From: Tubulanus polymorphus
Lineage: Eukaryota > Nemertea > Palaeonemertea > Tubulaniformes > Tubulanidae
Direction of reading: 5' to 3'
Assembly (NCBI RefSeq): GCF_964204645.1
Contig: NC_134036.1
Span: 1,922,001-1,986,000 of the forward strand
DNA: 64,000 bases
The first letter of the stretch is position 1; every line of letters begins with the position of its first letter. The notes under the pieces are model-generated. The model saw nothing but the letters and a program-made list of their open reading frames with translations, was not told where the DNA came from and made no database searches. Made by a program: the position numbers and the translations under genes. Positions 11,413 to 23,645 of the stretch are shown here, piece after piece.

Positions 11413-13500
11413 CATTCATTCAACCTGTAAAAAATGGTTCTCTGATTGGACGGGAGAACTGATAAAGTTGTACATCGAATATCGAAAAACGAAAACACAC
11501 ACACAAACTAACCGACAAACGACACGACAACATCCGACATACGACAAACTGACTGATCGGCGTGACTATACACTGGCGCCATCGTGCGGGAATCTCGCGA
11601 ATTAATCAAATCATATTATTATATTATTATAAATCAATATTCTCTGCTTTGTCTGCGCAATGTCGATCTATGAATCTATGACGTCAGCGTCTTTGACCTT
11701 TAAGCCCACCCAAAGGTCACAGAATTGGATTATTGTGTTAACAGTAAATTACCAAACCTACACCGCCCCAGACTTGACTCGAGTCAAATGCTTTATCTAA
11801 ATCTGTTCTATTTTCGACGTGGCCATATTTCTTCGGAAAGTCTTTCTATTTTTGTCTCATCAATTTTTTCAGCCGTTTTTTTATCTTTGGCTATATTTCA
11901 ATATCATATTTTATTAGACAACGTTAGATGTTGGTTTCGATAGATAATTTGTTTTATTTTATTTTTACTTTTATTACTTTTCTCAAATTTTTGATCATCC
12001 CACAATTTTAATTTTCATCGAATTAGTCTTACGACACTGTAAAACTGGTTTCGGGCATTTTTTGCCATTTTTAAAATCAAATTCCATTCGATCTATAACT
12101 CTAGAACTGACCGATCAATTCTTACAGGGACCTTAATTTCGTCCTCGATAAATTCGTCGCCTGAATGTATATGATTTAGTTCACGAAATTCGAAACTGAT
12201 CATACTTTCCGGTTTAGCGAAGCTTCCACGGAATTCGAAACTGCTCATAATGAGTTCCGGCGTTTATCGATTCTCTAATTAAACCCGGTCTTTGTTTGTT
12301 TATTAATAACGATCGAATTAATCCGGAAATACCGCCCGATTGTTGATACATCCGGGACACGTTATCGCGCACTGAGCAGACGGATTTCATACACTTCCGG
12401 TTACTAATTAACGACACGTGATCTCTATCACGATGAACACTTAAGCGCTCCACCTTTCAAAATCGATATATTGCGAAAAGATCAAATAGCTAATAGGGAA
12501 TCAGATGACGTCATAGGGGGATTTCTGTAAGGTTCTAGTTCCAATTCTTTTATCTAAGAACAGTCTATAATCATTTTAGATATTTTAAGCCAATCTAACA
12601 TTACAACTTGATACCGTTTTTAAGATTTAAGACCACTTTTATTTTATTTTTTACTCAAAATTTCAAAGATTAAAAGCGAATTTTATTTTTTTATAAATTA
12701 AACGACGTTTTCGGATTCTCCTCCCCCCTCTCTCTCTCTCTCTCTAGTGATTGTCGTGAAGATGTTGTTTAACCTTTTATTCATAGCCACTTTGTACTGT
12801 AGACGTGTGAAACGTGACTGTTCCATTGTTAGAGACCCCCCGTACCACCGCCGCCGCTGCAGACGATGATGATTTGATTTATTTGTTCACCGCAAATATC
12901 CACATTCTATGAATAATTCATTATCGGTTTAATTCATCCGATATTATTTGCTTCTTTTTAAATATTAAACCGTTTCGATCGCCGTTTCCCGCTCGAGACT
13001 GAATCGAAAGCTTTCATGAAATCGGGGAAAATTTGCTGACGTGAATTTGAAGGAACTTTTCAAACAATAACGACTGAATTCCTCGTTTTTTTCTGAAATA
13101 AGTTTCTAATGAATATTCCAAACCTTTTTTCCCCCAAAATTACATTATTCGACTACCTTGAAAGGAATGCGGATTTAAAAGAAAAAATATCTAAAATAAA
13201 TTTGCATTCTATCGCTAAGATTTCACTTAAATTCCCGAGCTATAGTTCCTTGCGTAATTAAATTACCGATTCGTTTTGCTTTTAATTACAGAATCTACAA
13301 GGGGTCTTTATATTTCAACACACTACCAGGGGGAAAATTTATTATTCCATTAAATCTTTTTTCTCTCAAGCCCCGAGGGTACGGGTGCGAGCGCGCACTC
13401 CCATCTGATCAAAGAATTAGTTTCATTTACTTTTAAGATTTTACAACATCAAAAAAAAATTTAACGTGCACGTGAGATAAAGCAAATTTGACATTTTTCC
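11413..13500. other. Intergenic, no gene seen
   Basis: Short frames only, none with a recognisable domain. A pure CT microsatellite sits at about 12725-12746. Bases 12500-12525 carry TGACGTCATAGGGGG, an inverted fragment of the CCCCTATGACATCA dispersed repeat. Confidence 0.5.
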
Positions 13501-14640
13501 CGCTGGTGACGATCAAAGCTTTAAGAAAATTAAAAAATGCAATAAAAGAAAAAAAATGTTGCTCACCTCTTTCACCTCTGAAGATTTTTCTAACGTATTT
13601 CGGGCACTTCTCCGGTTTCTAGACGGCGCAACGTTCGCTCGCCATTTGTTCACCGTCGTGATTCGTAATTCAGCCGCTATTGTTTTCAACAATGCACCGA
13701 CTGACGAGCGTATTGTCTTCAACAATGGAGCGTCGTCTTGTCAACAATACCGGCCGCAGTTCAATCAAATCACACACGAGTAAATGTTAATGATGGCTTT
13801 TTTCACGCGCGCAGCGTCTTTTCGTCGGCGAATCGAAAAGCCAGACCCCGGAGCAATTGAGGCTCTTCGCTTTTTTCTTTTCGCAAACCCCTCAAAGAAA
13901 CGCAGTCTTTTCATTCGTCAAACTCGGCATTTTTCTTCACGCTGGATGAAACCTTTTGTAGTAACGTATCGTGCTTAATCTTTTCTAACGGCGGCGAAAA
14001 GAAAGAGCAGAAAAAATGTCGCTCACTGGAAACTTTGAATGGTATCAAAAAGGAGATCAGCCCATCTGCTCGCGTTCTGATTGTCGGCCATCTGTCCACA
14101 GTTTTACAGTTATAACTCGCTCTCTTTCACTGAGAGATAAGAAAGCGATATTTCAATCTCAGATTTTATCGTCTGCTCTCCCTCGACCTCTCTCTCTCTC
14201 TCGGCATCTGCTGTAACGGTCAGCCGGTAACAAACCGTGCTGTAAACGAAATTGTTCGATTTCACAGCGGTCAAAAATGCGCTCGGTCTTTTCTGCGACT
14301 AACTTTCTTCAAAGCCGAAAATCCGATGGTCTATTCACGCGGGTGGGACACGTCATTTCTAACCGGAAAAATAATTACCAGACACCGAGTGACCGGTAAC
14401 GTTCTCGAACATTGAGCAGCAGCTGGAGCAGTTTGACGAGAACGAAGTTTGACAAACACGTAAACCGACACCAGCACATCACCGAATTGCCGTCTGCCGA
14501 CATTTCGAAATCTCGCGATTTTTCTTTCAATCACACGCCGTTCTAATCGAGTCAGTTTTTGAACGGTTGAAAAAAGTTCTCCAAAAATTTCACAATACCA
14601 CCTTAAACGCTTCGACGAATATTGTCCGTGTTTAGTTTAA
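13501..14640. other. CpG-containing region with overlapping frames on both strands, no gene assigned
   Basis: Several 62-75 codon frames overlap on opposite strands, which is typical of non-coding DNA depleted of stop codons. Three AACAAT cores (two of them AACAATG, a Sox HMG-box site) occur within about 65 bp at 13685-13750; this is weak evidence of regulation. No splice-supported gene model could be built. Confidence 0.35.
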
Positions 14641-14754
14641 ACGCGAGTGTCAATCCGGCGTCTCCGCGAATCCGGCCCGGCATCCTGCAGCCGCGTCCCG
14701 TGTGCGTCCTGCGTCCTGCGTGCGCCTCCACCCGTCTGTGTGCCGCATGTCGAG

Positions 14755-14880
14755 GCTCGCACCCGCTTTATATACCCTCATAGTAATAATCAACCTCCTA
14801 TTCGTGACGTCACGAATATGGGCGGAGTTTTACGCGTATCACGTGATCATCCGCAGCAGCAGCAGCAGCTGTTTCCACGC
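14755..14880. promoter_or_regulatory. Promoter-like cluster: TATA, palindromic CRE, GC box, E-box
   Basis: Within about 80 bp lie TTTATATA (14767-14774), a 20-bp perfect palindrome at 14799-14818 centred on the full cAMP-response element TGACGTCA, GGGCGG (14820-14825), and ATCACGTGAT (14838-14847), a palindromic USF/Myc-type E-box. The neighbourhood is GC- and CpG-rich compared with its AT-rich flanks and ends in a short CAG run. These are canonical CREB/ATF, Sp1 and bHLH-ZIP sites. No downstream coding exon is recognised, so its target is unknown. Confidence 0.4.
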
Positions 14881-14889
14881 GCCGTCAGC

Positions 14890-15595
14890 ATCCTCTTAAT
14901 ATGGATGCAACGGGACCGCATCATCCGAAGATGGATTTTAGAGTAATGTCTGACTCGTGCGCACACTTTCTCTGTAAGGGAAACTCTTGCATCAAATTCA
15001 GAAGCAGACCTGCTCTCTTTTTAAGGCTTTACATTATTTCTTATAAGTCCAAATTTATTTCAAGAAAAGGAAAATCCTGTTATCTTATATGTTTATCAAG
15101 AAAACGAAAACAATTTTCTTCTTTTTTGAGCATTTCGATGTGAAGGTACAGATGGTCAGAAATCCGTTTCGACTGTATTGGATTCTATACGTACTAACGA
15201 CCTCCTTCTAAATTAGCGCTCTACGATTCTCTTCAAAATTTATTTCGGGGAAAAGGAAAATCGGAAATGTTATTTACGCTGAATAAGGATTCCGTATTCA
15301 CAACGACCACCGATGGACTCGTGTCCGTCCATGGACCTGCGTCACTCTCTCACTTCATGGGATCTAACCGTTTTAAATAAAGATGTAATATCTATTTTTC
15401 AAGTGTGCTCTGTTCAAACTGTCTGTGATTCTATTGTGACGTGAGAGGGAGAGAGTGGGGTATGGAGAGAGGAGAGAGGAAATAAGAAGAAAGAAAAATA
15501 AGAGTGGTTATGAAGCGTGAGCACGTGTCAAGTAGCTCTTTGATAGATAATAATTATGTCTAAAAATAAATTGTGTGGTCCCTTTTATCATGGAA
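14890..15595. other. Intergenic, no gene seen
   Basis: Short frames without a recognisable domain. A GA-rich patch lies at about 15444-15505. Confidence 0.5.
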
Positions 15596-15597
15596 AT

Positions 15598-15668
15598 GTC
15601 GCTGCTGGTGCTGGAGCTGGAGCTGATGCTGGTGATGGTGTTGCTGGTACTGCTGCTGGTGCTCCATG
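15598..15668. repeat. CTG/GGT trinucleotide repeat
   Basis: Imperfect GCTGGTGCTGGAGCTGG trinucleotides over about 70 bp. Followed at 15670-16295 by AT-rich DNA with a C-rich patch (15745-15815) and no gene. Confidence 0.85.
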
Positions 15669-16300
15669 AAAAAATTATAAACAGTTTGGAAATAGAATGA
15701 ATTCATAAATTTTAACATGAAGTGAGGGGGTGCCAATATTCACACAAGCGCCCCCTTACCTTTCCTCACTATAAACACCCCCTCACCTCAAGTTACCCCC
15801 CCCTCCCCTCCTTGGGTATCTCATTATCATCAATGAGTTTTCTTTCTTGTTTTATTTGCGATGAGACGGATGCGACGATAGTTCTGTTAATTTCCCCAGA
15901 ATCAGGAAATTAAATATCGGAACAGAGTGTAAATGTATATCAGCGCGTACTGCGTTGGGTTTTCATTAATTAGGCGGAAAATTTTTCTTCGTCGTGTATT
16001 TCATCCGCCGGATTATTTTTTTAGAAAGAAGTATTAGTTTCTATTTTGAAATACTTTGCAAAACGGCTTTAAATCAAACCACGCGATTTTTTTTCACGAA
16101 AATTTATTCTTTTTTTTACAGTCATCGAATTTGCAAAACAAAACAAAAATTGTTCGATATAAAAGAGCTATATTTTCTCGAAATATTATTCTTCTTCGAT
16201 TTTGCAAAAAAGAAATTGTTAAGTGTGTTGAATGAAATAAACCTAAATTCTAAAATATTTTCTAAAAATATTTTCTAAAAATATTACGAATTTACCGACG

Positions 16301-16880
16301 TTTACAAAAGTGACCCGGCCGATTAGGAGAAATAAGGTATCATTGCAAATGATACCTTGACTAAAATAAAAGCCTCATCATCACCTTTCTTTGATAACAG
16401 ACCCGGCAGTTTTAGAGATGAACTAATTATAGATTTTATTGCAGTTTACAAAAGTGACCCGGCCGATTAAAAGAAACAAGGTATCATTTTATTTTAGCCT
16501 TATCACCACCTTTCTTTAATAACAGACCCGGCAGTTTTAGAGATGAACTAATTATAGATTTTATTGCAGTTTACAAAAGTGACCCGGCCGATTAGAAGAA
16601 ACAAGGTATCATTTTATTTTAGCCTTATCACCACCTTTCTTTAATAACAAACCCGACAGTTTTAGAAATTAACTGATTATAGATTTAATTGCGGTTTACA
16701 AAAGTGACCCGGCCGATTAGAAGAAACAAGGTATCATTTTATTTTAGCCTTATCACCACCTTTCTTAAATAACAGACCCGGCAGTTTTAGAGATGAACTA
16801 ATTATAGATTTAATTGCCGTTTACAAAAGTGACCCAGTCGATTAGAAGAAACAAGGTATCATTTTGTTGTGTTAATGTGT
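16301..16880 (+). repeat. 126-bp tandem repeat, 5 copies (family also dispersed)
   Basis: Units begin TTTACAAAAGTGACCCGGCC at 16301, 16444, 16570, 16695 and 16820. They share GGTATCATTTTATTTTAGCC and AACAGACCCGGCAGTTTTAG. The first unit is longer, with an insertion that creates an 11-bp inverted repeat with a 3-base loop (AAGGTATCATT/AATGATACCTT). Single, more complete copies occur at 23.55 kb (+) and 33.64, 53.30 and 62.60 kb (-). The array thus looks like amplification of part of a mobile element. Confidence 0.9.
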
Positions 16881-17214
16881 AGGATTTCAAAGACTTCCTC
16901 GAATCCCAATAAAATTGAAGAAACCACCCAGGTAAAAAACACACAAAGTATCATTTTATTCCAGCCTTATTTCTCGTCACATTTCGAAACGTTGTTTATG
17001 TCGAAACACGCGGATCTGAATTGTTGGCAGATGGTCGTAGTCGATCAGAGGCACTCATTCTATGAATAGTCACTCGAATAATTGGTTAATAATCCCCCTC
17101 AATATCCAATGTAACATTAATAATAGGCCCGTATCATAACCGCTGCTCGACGGGTATCTAGATGAGTAGTTGGTTTTATTGGAGAAAAGGACATACCCGA
17201 ACTCTTACCTGTTG

Positions 17215-17815
17215 GAGGTATATATATATATATATAACCTATAAGTATGATATCGATGATAATTATAATAGAATTATACTGAATAAATTATCATAATAAT
17301 TAACAATGTACACTGATCAGTTTTACTATCATTTTTATATTATTTTAATACTAATAGATATATTAGATCATATTATTGAATATTACAATAAACAAACTGA
17401 TGAAAATAAATTAATGTATATATGATAATTTATAATGTACACTGATTACTAGTTTTACTAGCATAATGTACACTGATTACTAGTTTTACTAGCATAATGT
17501 ACACTGATTACTAGTTTTACTAGCATAATGTACACTGATTACTAGTTTTACTAGCATAATGTACACTGATTACTAGTTTTACTAGCAGTTTTATATCATT
17601 TTGATACTAATAGTTATATTATTGAATATTGAAATAATCATACTGATGAAAATGAATTAATGTATATAAAATAATTAATGATATGGCACTTATTATTATA
17701 GTTATATAAGATCATATTATTGAATATTAAAATAATCATACTGATGAAAATGAATTAATGTATATAAAATAGTTAATGATATGGCACTGATAATATTGAT
17801 ACAGGTAAATATGCT
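17215..17815. repeat. AT-rich repeat block with a 31-bp x 5 array at 17432-17586
   Basis: A short TA tract at 17219-17236 is followed by five near-identical 31-bp units (ATAATGTACACTGATTACTA plus GTTTTACTAGC). They are flanked by about 120-bp degenerate repeats containing GAATATT...ACTGATGAAAATGAATTAATG (17380-17425, 17610-17690, 17700-17790). A single unit-like sequence at 17305 may be the progenitor. No gene. Confidence 0.85.
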
Positions 17816-18159
17816 AATATCATCAGTTCGATATCATTTTATTACGAAGAGTAGATCATTTCATCGAAAACAAATTCATCATTATATCATTGATATCATA
17901 ATTTCTCGATTCAAATATTCCCTCTATTCGCAATATATAAAACCCACCACATTATGAGCTATCTGGAGACCCCTCGGAGACAGGTGCGCGTTAGAAAATT
18001 AGACAATGGGTCAATCGACTATTGATACAACGAGAAAGTGAGAGAGAGTTTCTATACAATAGTTCCAAATGGTCACTCGTAACAACTATTATTTTTAAGT
18101 GGGGTGTAATTTTCTAATGACGCCCGCTCTCGACAATCGACCAAACGACAGACGTGTTG

Positions 18160-18625
18160 TTAACGCAACGCATTTAAAACGCAATTGATCGTATCTTCCT
18201 CAAACGGCGCAGACGATCTGAATTCAAAATTTTAAATTTTACGTTAACAATATCTAACGATTTTCATTGTTGTCCGCGGGTGAAAGTGGACGTACACGCG
18301 TCGGGGCCATGGATACACAGCGTTTTACGTTCGTGTGTCGCCTTGTGTGTATTGTTTAACGCGCGATATCGTGACGTCACGCGTGTACGGTGGTCAACTT
18401 CGTTAAAATGACGACGGATTGGTTGGTGATCTGTGACTGGATCAAAGCTATAATTATCAGGCTTGGGTTAGCGCGCCTGTCTTATTATTGTCGGCGAAAG
18501 TTGAAACTCGTACGACTTGTATCGAAACAAACATAATTCAAATTCGTGTCGGTGACAATTTCGTGTGAATTTTAACTCCTCCGTTGCCAAGACGCGACGG
18601 GGGAACACGCCAACAATCATTTTTA
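18160..18625. promoter_or_regulatory. CpG-rich stretch with palindromic CRE, no gene attached
   Basis: Elevated CG content over about 450 bp with GTGACGTCACG at 18370-18381 inside the palindrome CGTGACGTCACG, a full CREB/ATF site. No exon with coding character follows on either strand in the next kilobase (18625-19300 is AT-rich and featureless). Candidate distal element or promoter of a non-coding RNA only. Confidence 0.3.
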
Positions 18626-19320
18626 CGTTCATGTCCTACTGGTATGACGTCTTAACATATACTGACTGTTCCGTGGCTACAACGGAAACGGAATTATTTT
18701 TTTCATCTTATAATTATAAGGATTGTCCCTAAAAGTCGAATTCGAATTTCACCGAAAAAATACAAATAATTTTTATATTTTAACCCATAAACGATAAAAC
18801 GGTAGCTAAACCGAAAACAACGTTGTTATTAATGGTACTGATTAATCTATTCATCGTAAATCATAAGATTTTAATTGAAAAGCGAGCGTCAACAATTAAT
18901 TCAGAGCCTTCACAATTTTGTCTTTTTATTTTTTTTGTTGTAAATAACATTTTTTGAACCATGCTATCTTTCGAGATTAATTGAAATCGAATTGAATGAA
19001 ATCTCTTTTGCGAATTTATTCGCATTTTAAACTAGAGATTTCGATCTCGTGATTTTTCGAAACGAATTTCAAACGCAGGTCGTTGATCGCACACTGTGGG
19101 GGTGCACACGTGTGTGCCAGGATGCACACGAGTGTGCGTCTATGTTTGATTAGTTTCTAAATTGATGTAATTATGATAGATACTGTTCACGTGTATTTAC
19201 GTATGCCTGGTTTCCCCTTGAGATACTCCTAGCTGAGTTTTGAGATGAACTCGGGAGTATATGACAGGAGTACACACACTTCAGTCAATGGATGTTAATT
19301 ACGTTCAGCAGACGAGTTTA

Positions 19321-19345
19321 CTCTCGCGGGATCTCGCGAGATTCT
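19321..19345. promoter_or_regulatory. TCTCGCGAGA palindrome (Kaiso-type motif)
   Basis: TCTCGCGAGA at 19332-19341, preceded by a near copy CTCTCGCGGG. The same decamer recurs at 20526-20535. It is a known CpG-island promoter motif linked to ZBTB33 in vertebrates; its function here is unproven. Confidence 0.35.
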
Positions 19346-19424
19346 CCATCGCGTAATTTGATTTCTGAAACGAAATTCGCTGTAAAACGAAATGAGTCCA
19401 CTGAAAATAATCTAATTTATATGA

Positions 19425-19617
19425 GCAGGAAAGAGGGGAGAGAGAAGAGAGAGGAGATGAGAGAGTGAGAAAGGAGAGGGAGGAGAAGAGAGCAGAGAGA
19501 AAACAATAGGGAGAGAGAGAGGAGAGAAGGGAAATGATGAGAGGAGAGAGAGAAAGGAGAGGTGAAAGGATGAGAGGGAGAGGAGAGAGAGGAGAGTGAG
19601 GGAAGGGGGAGGGCGAG
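19425..19617. repeat. GA-rich low-complexity tract
   Basis: About 190 bp of GAGAGAGG-type polypurine on the + strand. The 85 and 107 residue minus-strand Ser/Leu frames are artefacts of it. Confidence 0.9.
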
Positions 19618-19781
19618 GTAGATATCATTTAGAAAGATACTGCGGTGCAAACAAACAAATATGTAATAAACCAAAAACGAAAATGTTAAATCAAATGTTT
19701 CATAGATTTTCTGCAGATGAGACGTATATTCCAGTGATCAGTGATGCTACTAAACCAAACAAGGATGAAAAATGCAAAAAA

Positions 19782-19853
19782 GGCACCGCCCGGATTTGAA
19801 CCGGGGATCTCCTGTTTACTAGACAGGCGCTTTAACCGCTAAGCCACGGCGCC
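19782..19853 (-). tRNA. tRNA-Thr (AGT)
   Basis: A complete 72-nt cloverleaf on the minus strand. The acceptor stem GGCGCCG pairs with CGGTGCC (one G-U). The D arm is GCTT...AAGC, and the anticodon stem CCTGT/ACAGG encloses a loop with anticodon AGT (reads ACU, Thr). The T arm is CCCGG-TTCAAAT-CCGGG. A T-run terminator lies just 3' of the gene (seen as an A run before 19782 on the + strand). CCA is not encoded, as usual for animal nuclear tRNAs. No intron. Confidence 0.95.
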
Positions 19854-19989
19854 GCTTGTAGCCATTTGAGCTCGGACAGAGTCCAGGTCAGTTCTTCTGG
19901 TGGTGACATGTTCGGGTCAGTTAGCAGTGAGTGTATGCGTGATAAGGACAATATAACAGTGACAGTGACAGCCAGAAGGCAACTAGAAT

Positions 19990-20112
19990 AGCCTAATATT
20001 CCTTCCAATAGGTTCTTGGCGAACCTCTTCCGCTCACAGCTATGTGCCTGGAGAACAGCGAGTAGAACAGACGCAATAAGTTCTCGGTGAACCCCCTCCC
20101 GTCACAGCTATG
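19990..20112 (+). repeat. Two diverged copies of the TCACAGCTATG repeat
   Basis: Two blocks of about 70 bp, each with GTTCTCGGTGAACC-like sequence and ending in TCACAGCTATG. They are related to the 57-bp monomer of the 26.88 kb array (CCCCTCACAGCTATGG). Confidence 0.45.
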
Positions 20113-20114
20113 CC

Positions 20115-21195
20115 CATTAAACCTTTGTTCTATAACACAACTGATGTCGAGGCGGAGATAACGAATATAAATTGCTCACTTTCTCCTTCGTCATTAATTG
20201 TCATTTTTTCCCAGTGCATTTCGTGCATCACAAAACATCCCCCGTTGCCCCAGCATCAGCGTCATCAGTTTCATCAGCTACACAGGCAACGTCTCAACGT
20301 CACCTTCTTTTGCAATTTAATGATGACAATGAGACACTGAAATAATCCGTCGTAACGATGGCAACCGCGTAAGAGTGAAATTCCTTTCTTTCCCTCATTT
20401 TGTCGTCTTTTTTTGCGCGCGAGTCAAATCGAGTTCGTTCTTGAATTTCAAGGTCGTGTCTTCAAAGCTTTCATCTGTATCCGGTGTATGCCGGTGCTGA
20501 AACGAGATGGAGAGATTCGCATGTGTCTCGCGAGAACAAACCATATTCAACGAGAACTTGCGAGAGCAACTATTTATTAATCGTTTCTAAACATAATTTC
20601 TACACTTTTGATTATAGAACTCAGACGGCCTTAGACCGGTCTTAAGTTGTTAGATTTGTTATAGAACCAAACTTAAACTGGTCCGAGCCATAACTATGCA
20701 GACAGCCCCAAGGTCTATGGGCACTGATATGTTTGAAAATTCCTGGACCGTCGAATCTCTCTCAAAATCTAATTTCTGGTGCCCTTACTCGACCGAATAG
20801 ATCTAATGAACTTGGGCTCCATTTTATTGAACGCTGTGAAGTCGCGATAACATCCCCGCATTTAAATTTCTGATGAATTATTCAATGATCTCTCGGTCGC
20901 GGCTGCCAAACTCAAACTTCACGGAATCTCCCGAGAGAGATATTTCCGCTTAACAATCGAAGCCGAGCGAACCGGGTTACCATCGTAACCGAATCATGAG
21001 ATTACTCGCCAATAGTTTCGGGATTATGATATTAAGTCGAGGATGTTTGACTGCATTGAAGTTTGATGGTTCGACAAATTCTTCGGGAAAACTATTTTCA
21101 AAATCCAACGAGTAACGTCACTTCGATGACTTAAACAGGGAACGGTTCCACAGTCAGGGCTTAGACTTACGTATGACTTGTTCTAATACAAACTT
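20115..21195. other. Intergenic, no gene seen
   Basis: No supported coding sequence. A single copy of the GACCGGTCTTAAGTTGTTAG unit, the family arrayed at 30.26 kb, is at about 20625-20690. A Kaiso-type palindrome is at 20526-20535. Confidence 0.5.
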
Positions 21196-21199
21196 ATGA

Positions 21200-21720
21200 C
21201 CAACCATGGAAGTGGCCCCAGAATTTACGAACTCGCGGATCAAAGGGAAATTCACCAGCACGGGGTATCAGTTGACCACATTCTGCTTCCCCTCTAGCCT
21301 CCTCCCGGGCATGGATCAATGGTTACCAGAAACTGGGGTTATCGATCGATCGATCAGTTTACCAATCTCATCAATACACGATACGGCGTGCACGTCATTT
21401 CCGGTACGTTACGCGACCTGCGACCGACCGTCACTTCCGGTTTGTACCGATCCCTTGATATATATCCACTCGCATGCCAGAGGAGGCCAGAGGCGAAAAT
21501 ATTTACGCACGACGCGAGAGGAATTCCCGCTATCACTGATCTTCTTATCGTCTGCCCATCTTCGTGACTCGTCACGTGACTCGGCACGTGTTTGTGTAAA
21601 CTGCTTACAATTGAGATCATCACGCGATGATGTAATATTTATGGCCACCAGAAACACGCACGCACGCACGCATAATGCGTGTTTTCGCGCGTGAGTTCTT
21701 CGCCGTTTTGTAGCTATCTT
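21200..21720. other. CpG-rich region with a 162-codon frame of doubtful status
   Basis: A 162-codon + frame (21206-21694) overlaps 82, 86 and 89 codon frames on both strands. The amino-acid sequence matches no family I know, lacks low-hydropathy or domain structure, and the DNA contains palindromes such as ATCGATCGATCGATC, TCACGTGACTCGGCACGTG and a CACGCACGCACGC run. A stop-poor CpG-rich non-coding region is more likely than a gene. Confidence 0.35.
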
Positions 21721-21921
21721 TAATTATTCATTACAAGACCTTTTGTCTGTCCTGATTTTAGTGTGTGCAGTTCTCGGTTTTGTCCTGATTTTAGCGACGG
21801 CTTTGATTCCGATGAATTATTTATGAATTCGATTATTTCATCTTCGTGCGCGGTGTTTAATCCCTCCCCGTCCGCTCAGATCAGGTCATCTTTCATAGCT
21901 TCATATATGATTAATATCAGT

Positions 21922-23535
21922 AGGTGTCAGGACTGAACCTTGTGAAACACCAACTGGACGGGGTCTTCTTTCAAAACGCTGACATTGTCAGTTTTTTTTT
22001 CCAGTAATATCAGTTGGTCTCAGTTCGTTGCCTTGTCAAATACCTACTCGACACAGCTTCTTTTTTCAAAGCATTTTATGGTTTTTATCAGCAATAGCTG
22101 TTGGTGTCAGGACTGAACCTTGTGAAATACCGACTGGACAGGGTCTTCTTTCAGAGCACTGACATTATCAGTTTTTTTTTCAGTAATATCAGTTGGTCTC
22201 AGTTCGTTGCCTTGTCAAATACCTACCCGACATAGCTTCTTTTTTCAAAGCATTTTATGGTTTTTATCAGCAATAGCTGTTGGTGTCAGGACTGAACCTT
22301 GTGAAACACCAACTGGACGGGGTCTTCTTTCAAAACGCTGACATTGTCAGTTTTTTTTTTCCAGTAATATCAGTTGGTCTCAGTTCGTTGCCTTGTCAAA
22401 TACCTACTCGACACAGCTTCTTTTTTCAAAGCATTTTATGGTTTTTATCAGCAATAGCTGTTGGTGTCAGGACTGAACCTTGTGAAATACCGACTGGACA
22501 GGGTCTTCTTTCAGAGCACTGACATTATCAGTTTTTTTTTCAGTAATATCAGTTGGTCTCAGTTCGTTGCCTTGTCAAATACCTACCCGACATAGCTTCT
22601 TTTTTCAAAGCATTTTATGGTTTTTATCAGCAATAGCTGTTGGTGTCAGGACTGAACCTTGTGAAATACCAAGTGGACGGGGTCTTCTTTCAAAACGCTG
22701 ACATTATCAGTTTTTTTTTCTCAGTAATATAAGCGATATTGGAATATCAGCTTTCTTTCAACTTGATACTTATCAACAGTTTTTATCAGTTGACCTAATA
22801 TCAGTAGGTGTCAGTTCTCAATAATGACCACTGGAAATATCGCCTTCTTTCAGCTTACTGATATTAACAGCTTCGTGTATCAGTGGATGTCAATATTGAA
22901 CCTTGTGAAACACCACTTGGACGGGGATCTTCTTTCAAAACTTGACATTATCATTTTTTGAAAAAATACCAGAAGTTGATACCAGAACGTTGCCTTGTCA
23001 AATATCAACTGGACAGGGTCTTCTTTCACAGCACTGGTTTTTATCAGCGAGATTGTTGGTGTCCAGGTCGCTTGCTTGTAGAATATCAGCTTTCTTTCAG
23101 CTTACTGATATTAACAGCTTCATGTATCAGTGGATGTCAAGATTAAACCTTGTGAAACACCACTTGGACGGGGATCTTCTTTCACAGCACTGGTTTTTTT
23201 ATCTGCGATATCTGTTGGTGTCCAGGTCGCTTGCTTGTAGAATATCAGCTTTCTTTCAGCTTACTGATATCAACGGCTTCGTGTAACAGTAATATCAGTA
23301 GGTGTCGGGATTGAACCTTGTGAAATGCCAAATGTACTTTTCAAACGCACACTGATGACATTACCGGTTTTATCACTGATAACAGTTGGTGCCAGGATGT
23401 AGCCTCTGTCAAATGCCAAATGGATGGACAGGCGCTTCTTTCAAAACACTGACATTATCAAATTTTTTTTCAGTTATGTCAGGGTTGGTGTCAGGACTTA
23501 GCTTTGTAAAATACCAACTCGGAACAGTACCGACT
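21922..23535 (+). repeat. 180-bp satellite with 360-bp higher-order repeat, decaying 3'
   Basis: GTGTCAGGACTGAACCTTGTG begins units at 21924, 22104, 22283, 22464 and 22643. Odd units have CTTTCAAAACGCTGACATTG and even units have CTTTCAGAGCACTGACATTA, so the true period is a dimer of about 360 bp. The first and second dimers are almost identical except for T-run length. From 22700 to 23535 the same elements (CCTTGTGAAACACCA, CAGCTTTCTTTCAGCTTACTG) continue as diverged, rearranged fragments. Confidence 0.9.
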
Positions 23536-23544
23536 GTTATAGAA

Positions 23545-23645
23545 ACGAACTGATTACAGATTTAATAACAGTTGACGAAAGTGACCCCCGACCGATTAGG
23601 AGAAACAAGGTATCATTTTATTCTAGCTTTGAATCATCTATTTCT
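23545..23645 (+). mobile_element. Single copy of the 126-bp dispersed family
   Basis: Contains GAACTGATTACAGATTTAAT, then GTGACCCCCGACCGATTAGG and AACAAGGTATCATTTTATTC, the same order as in the 16.3 kb array units. It abuts the end of the 180-bp satellite. Confidence 0.6.

Noticed and set aside
21206-21694. 162-codon + frame
   Set aside because: Overlapping long frames on the opposite strand, CpG-rich DNA and no recognisable domain; more likely a stop-poor non-coding island.
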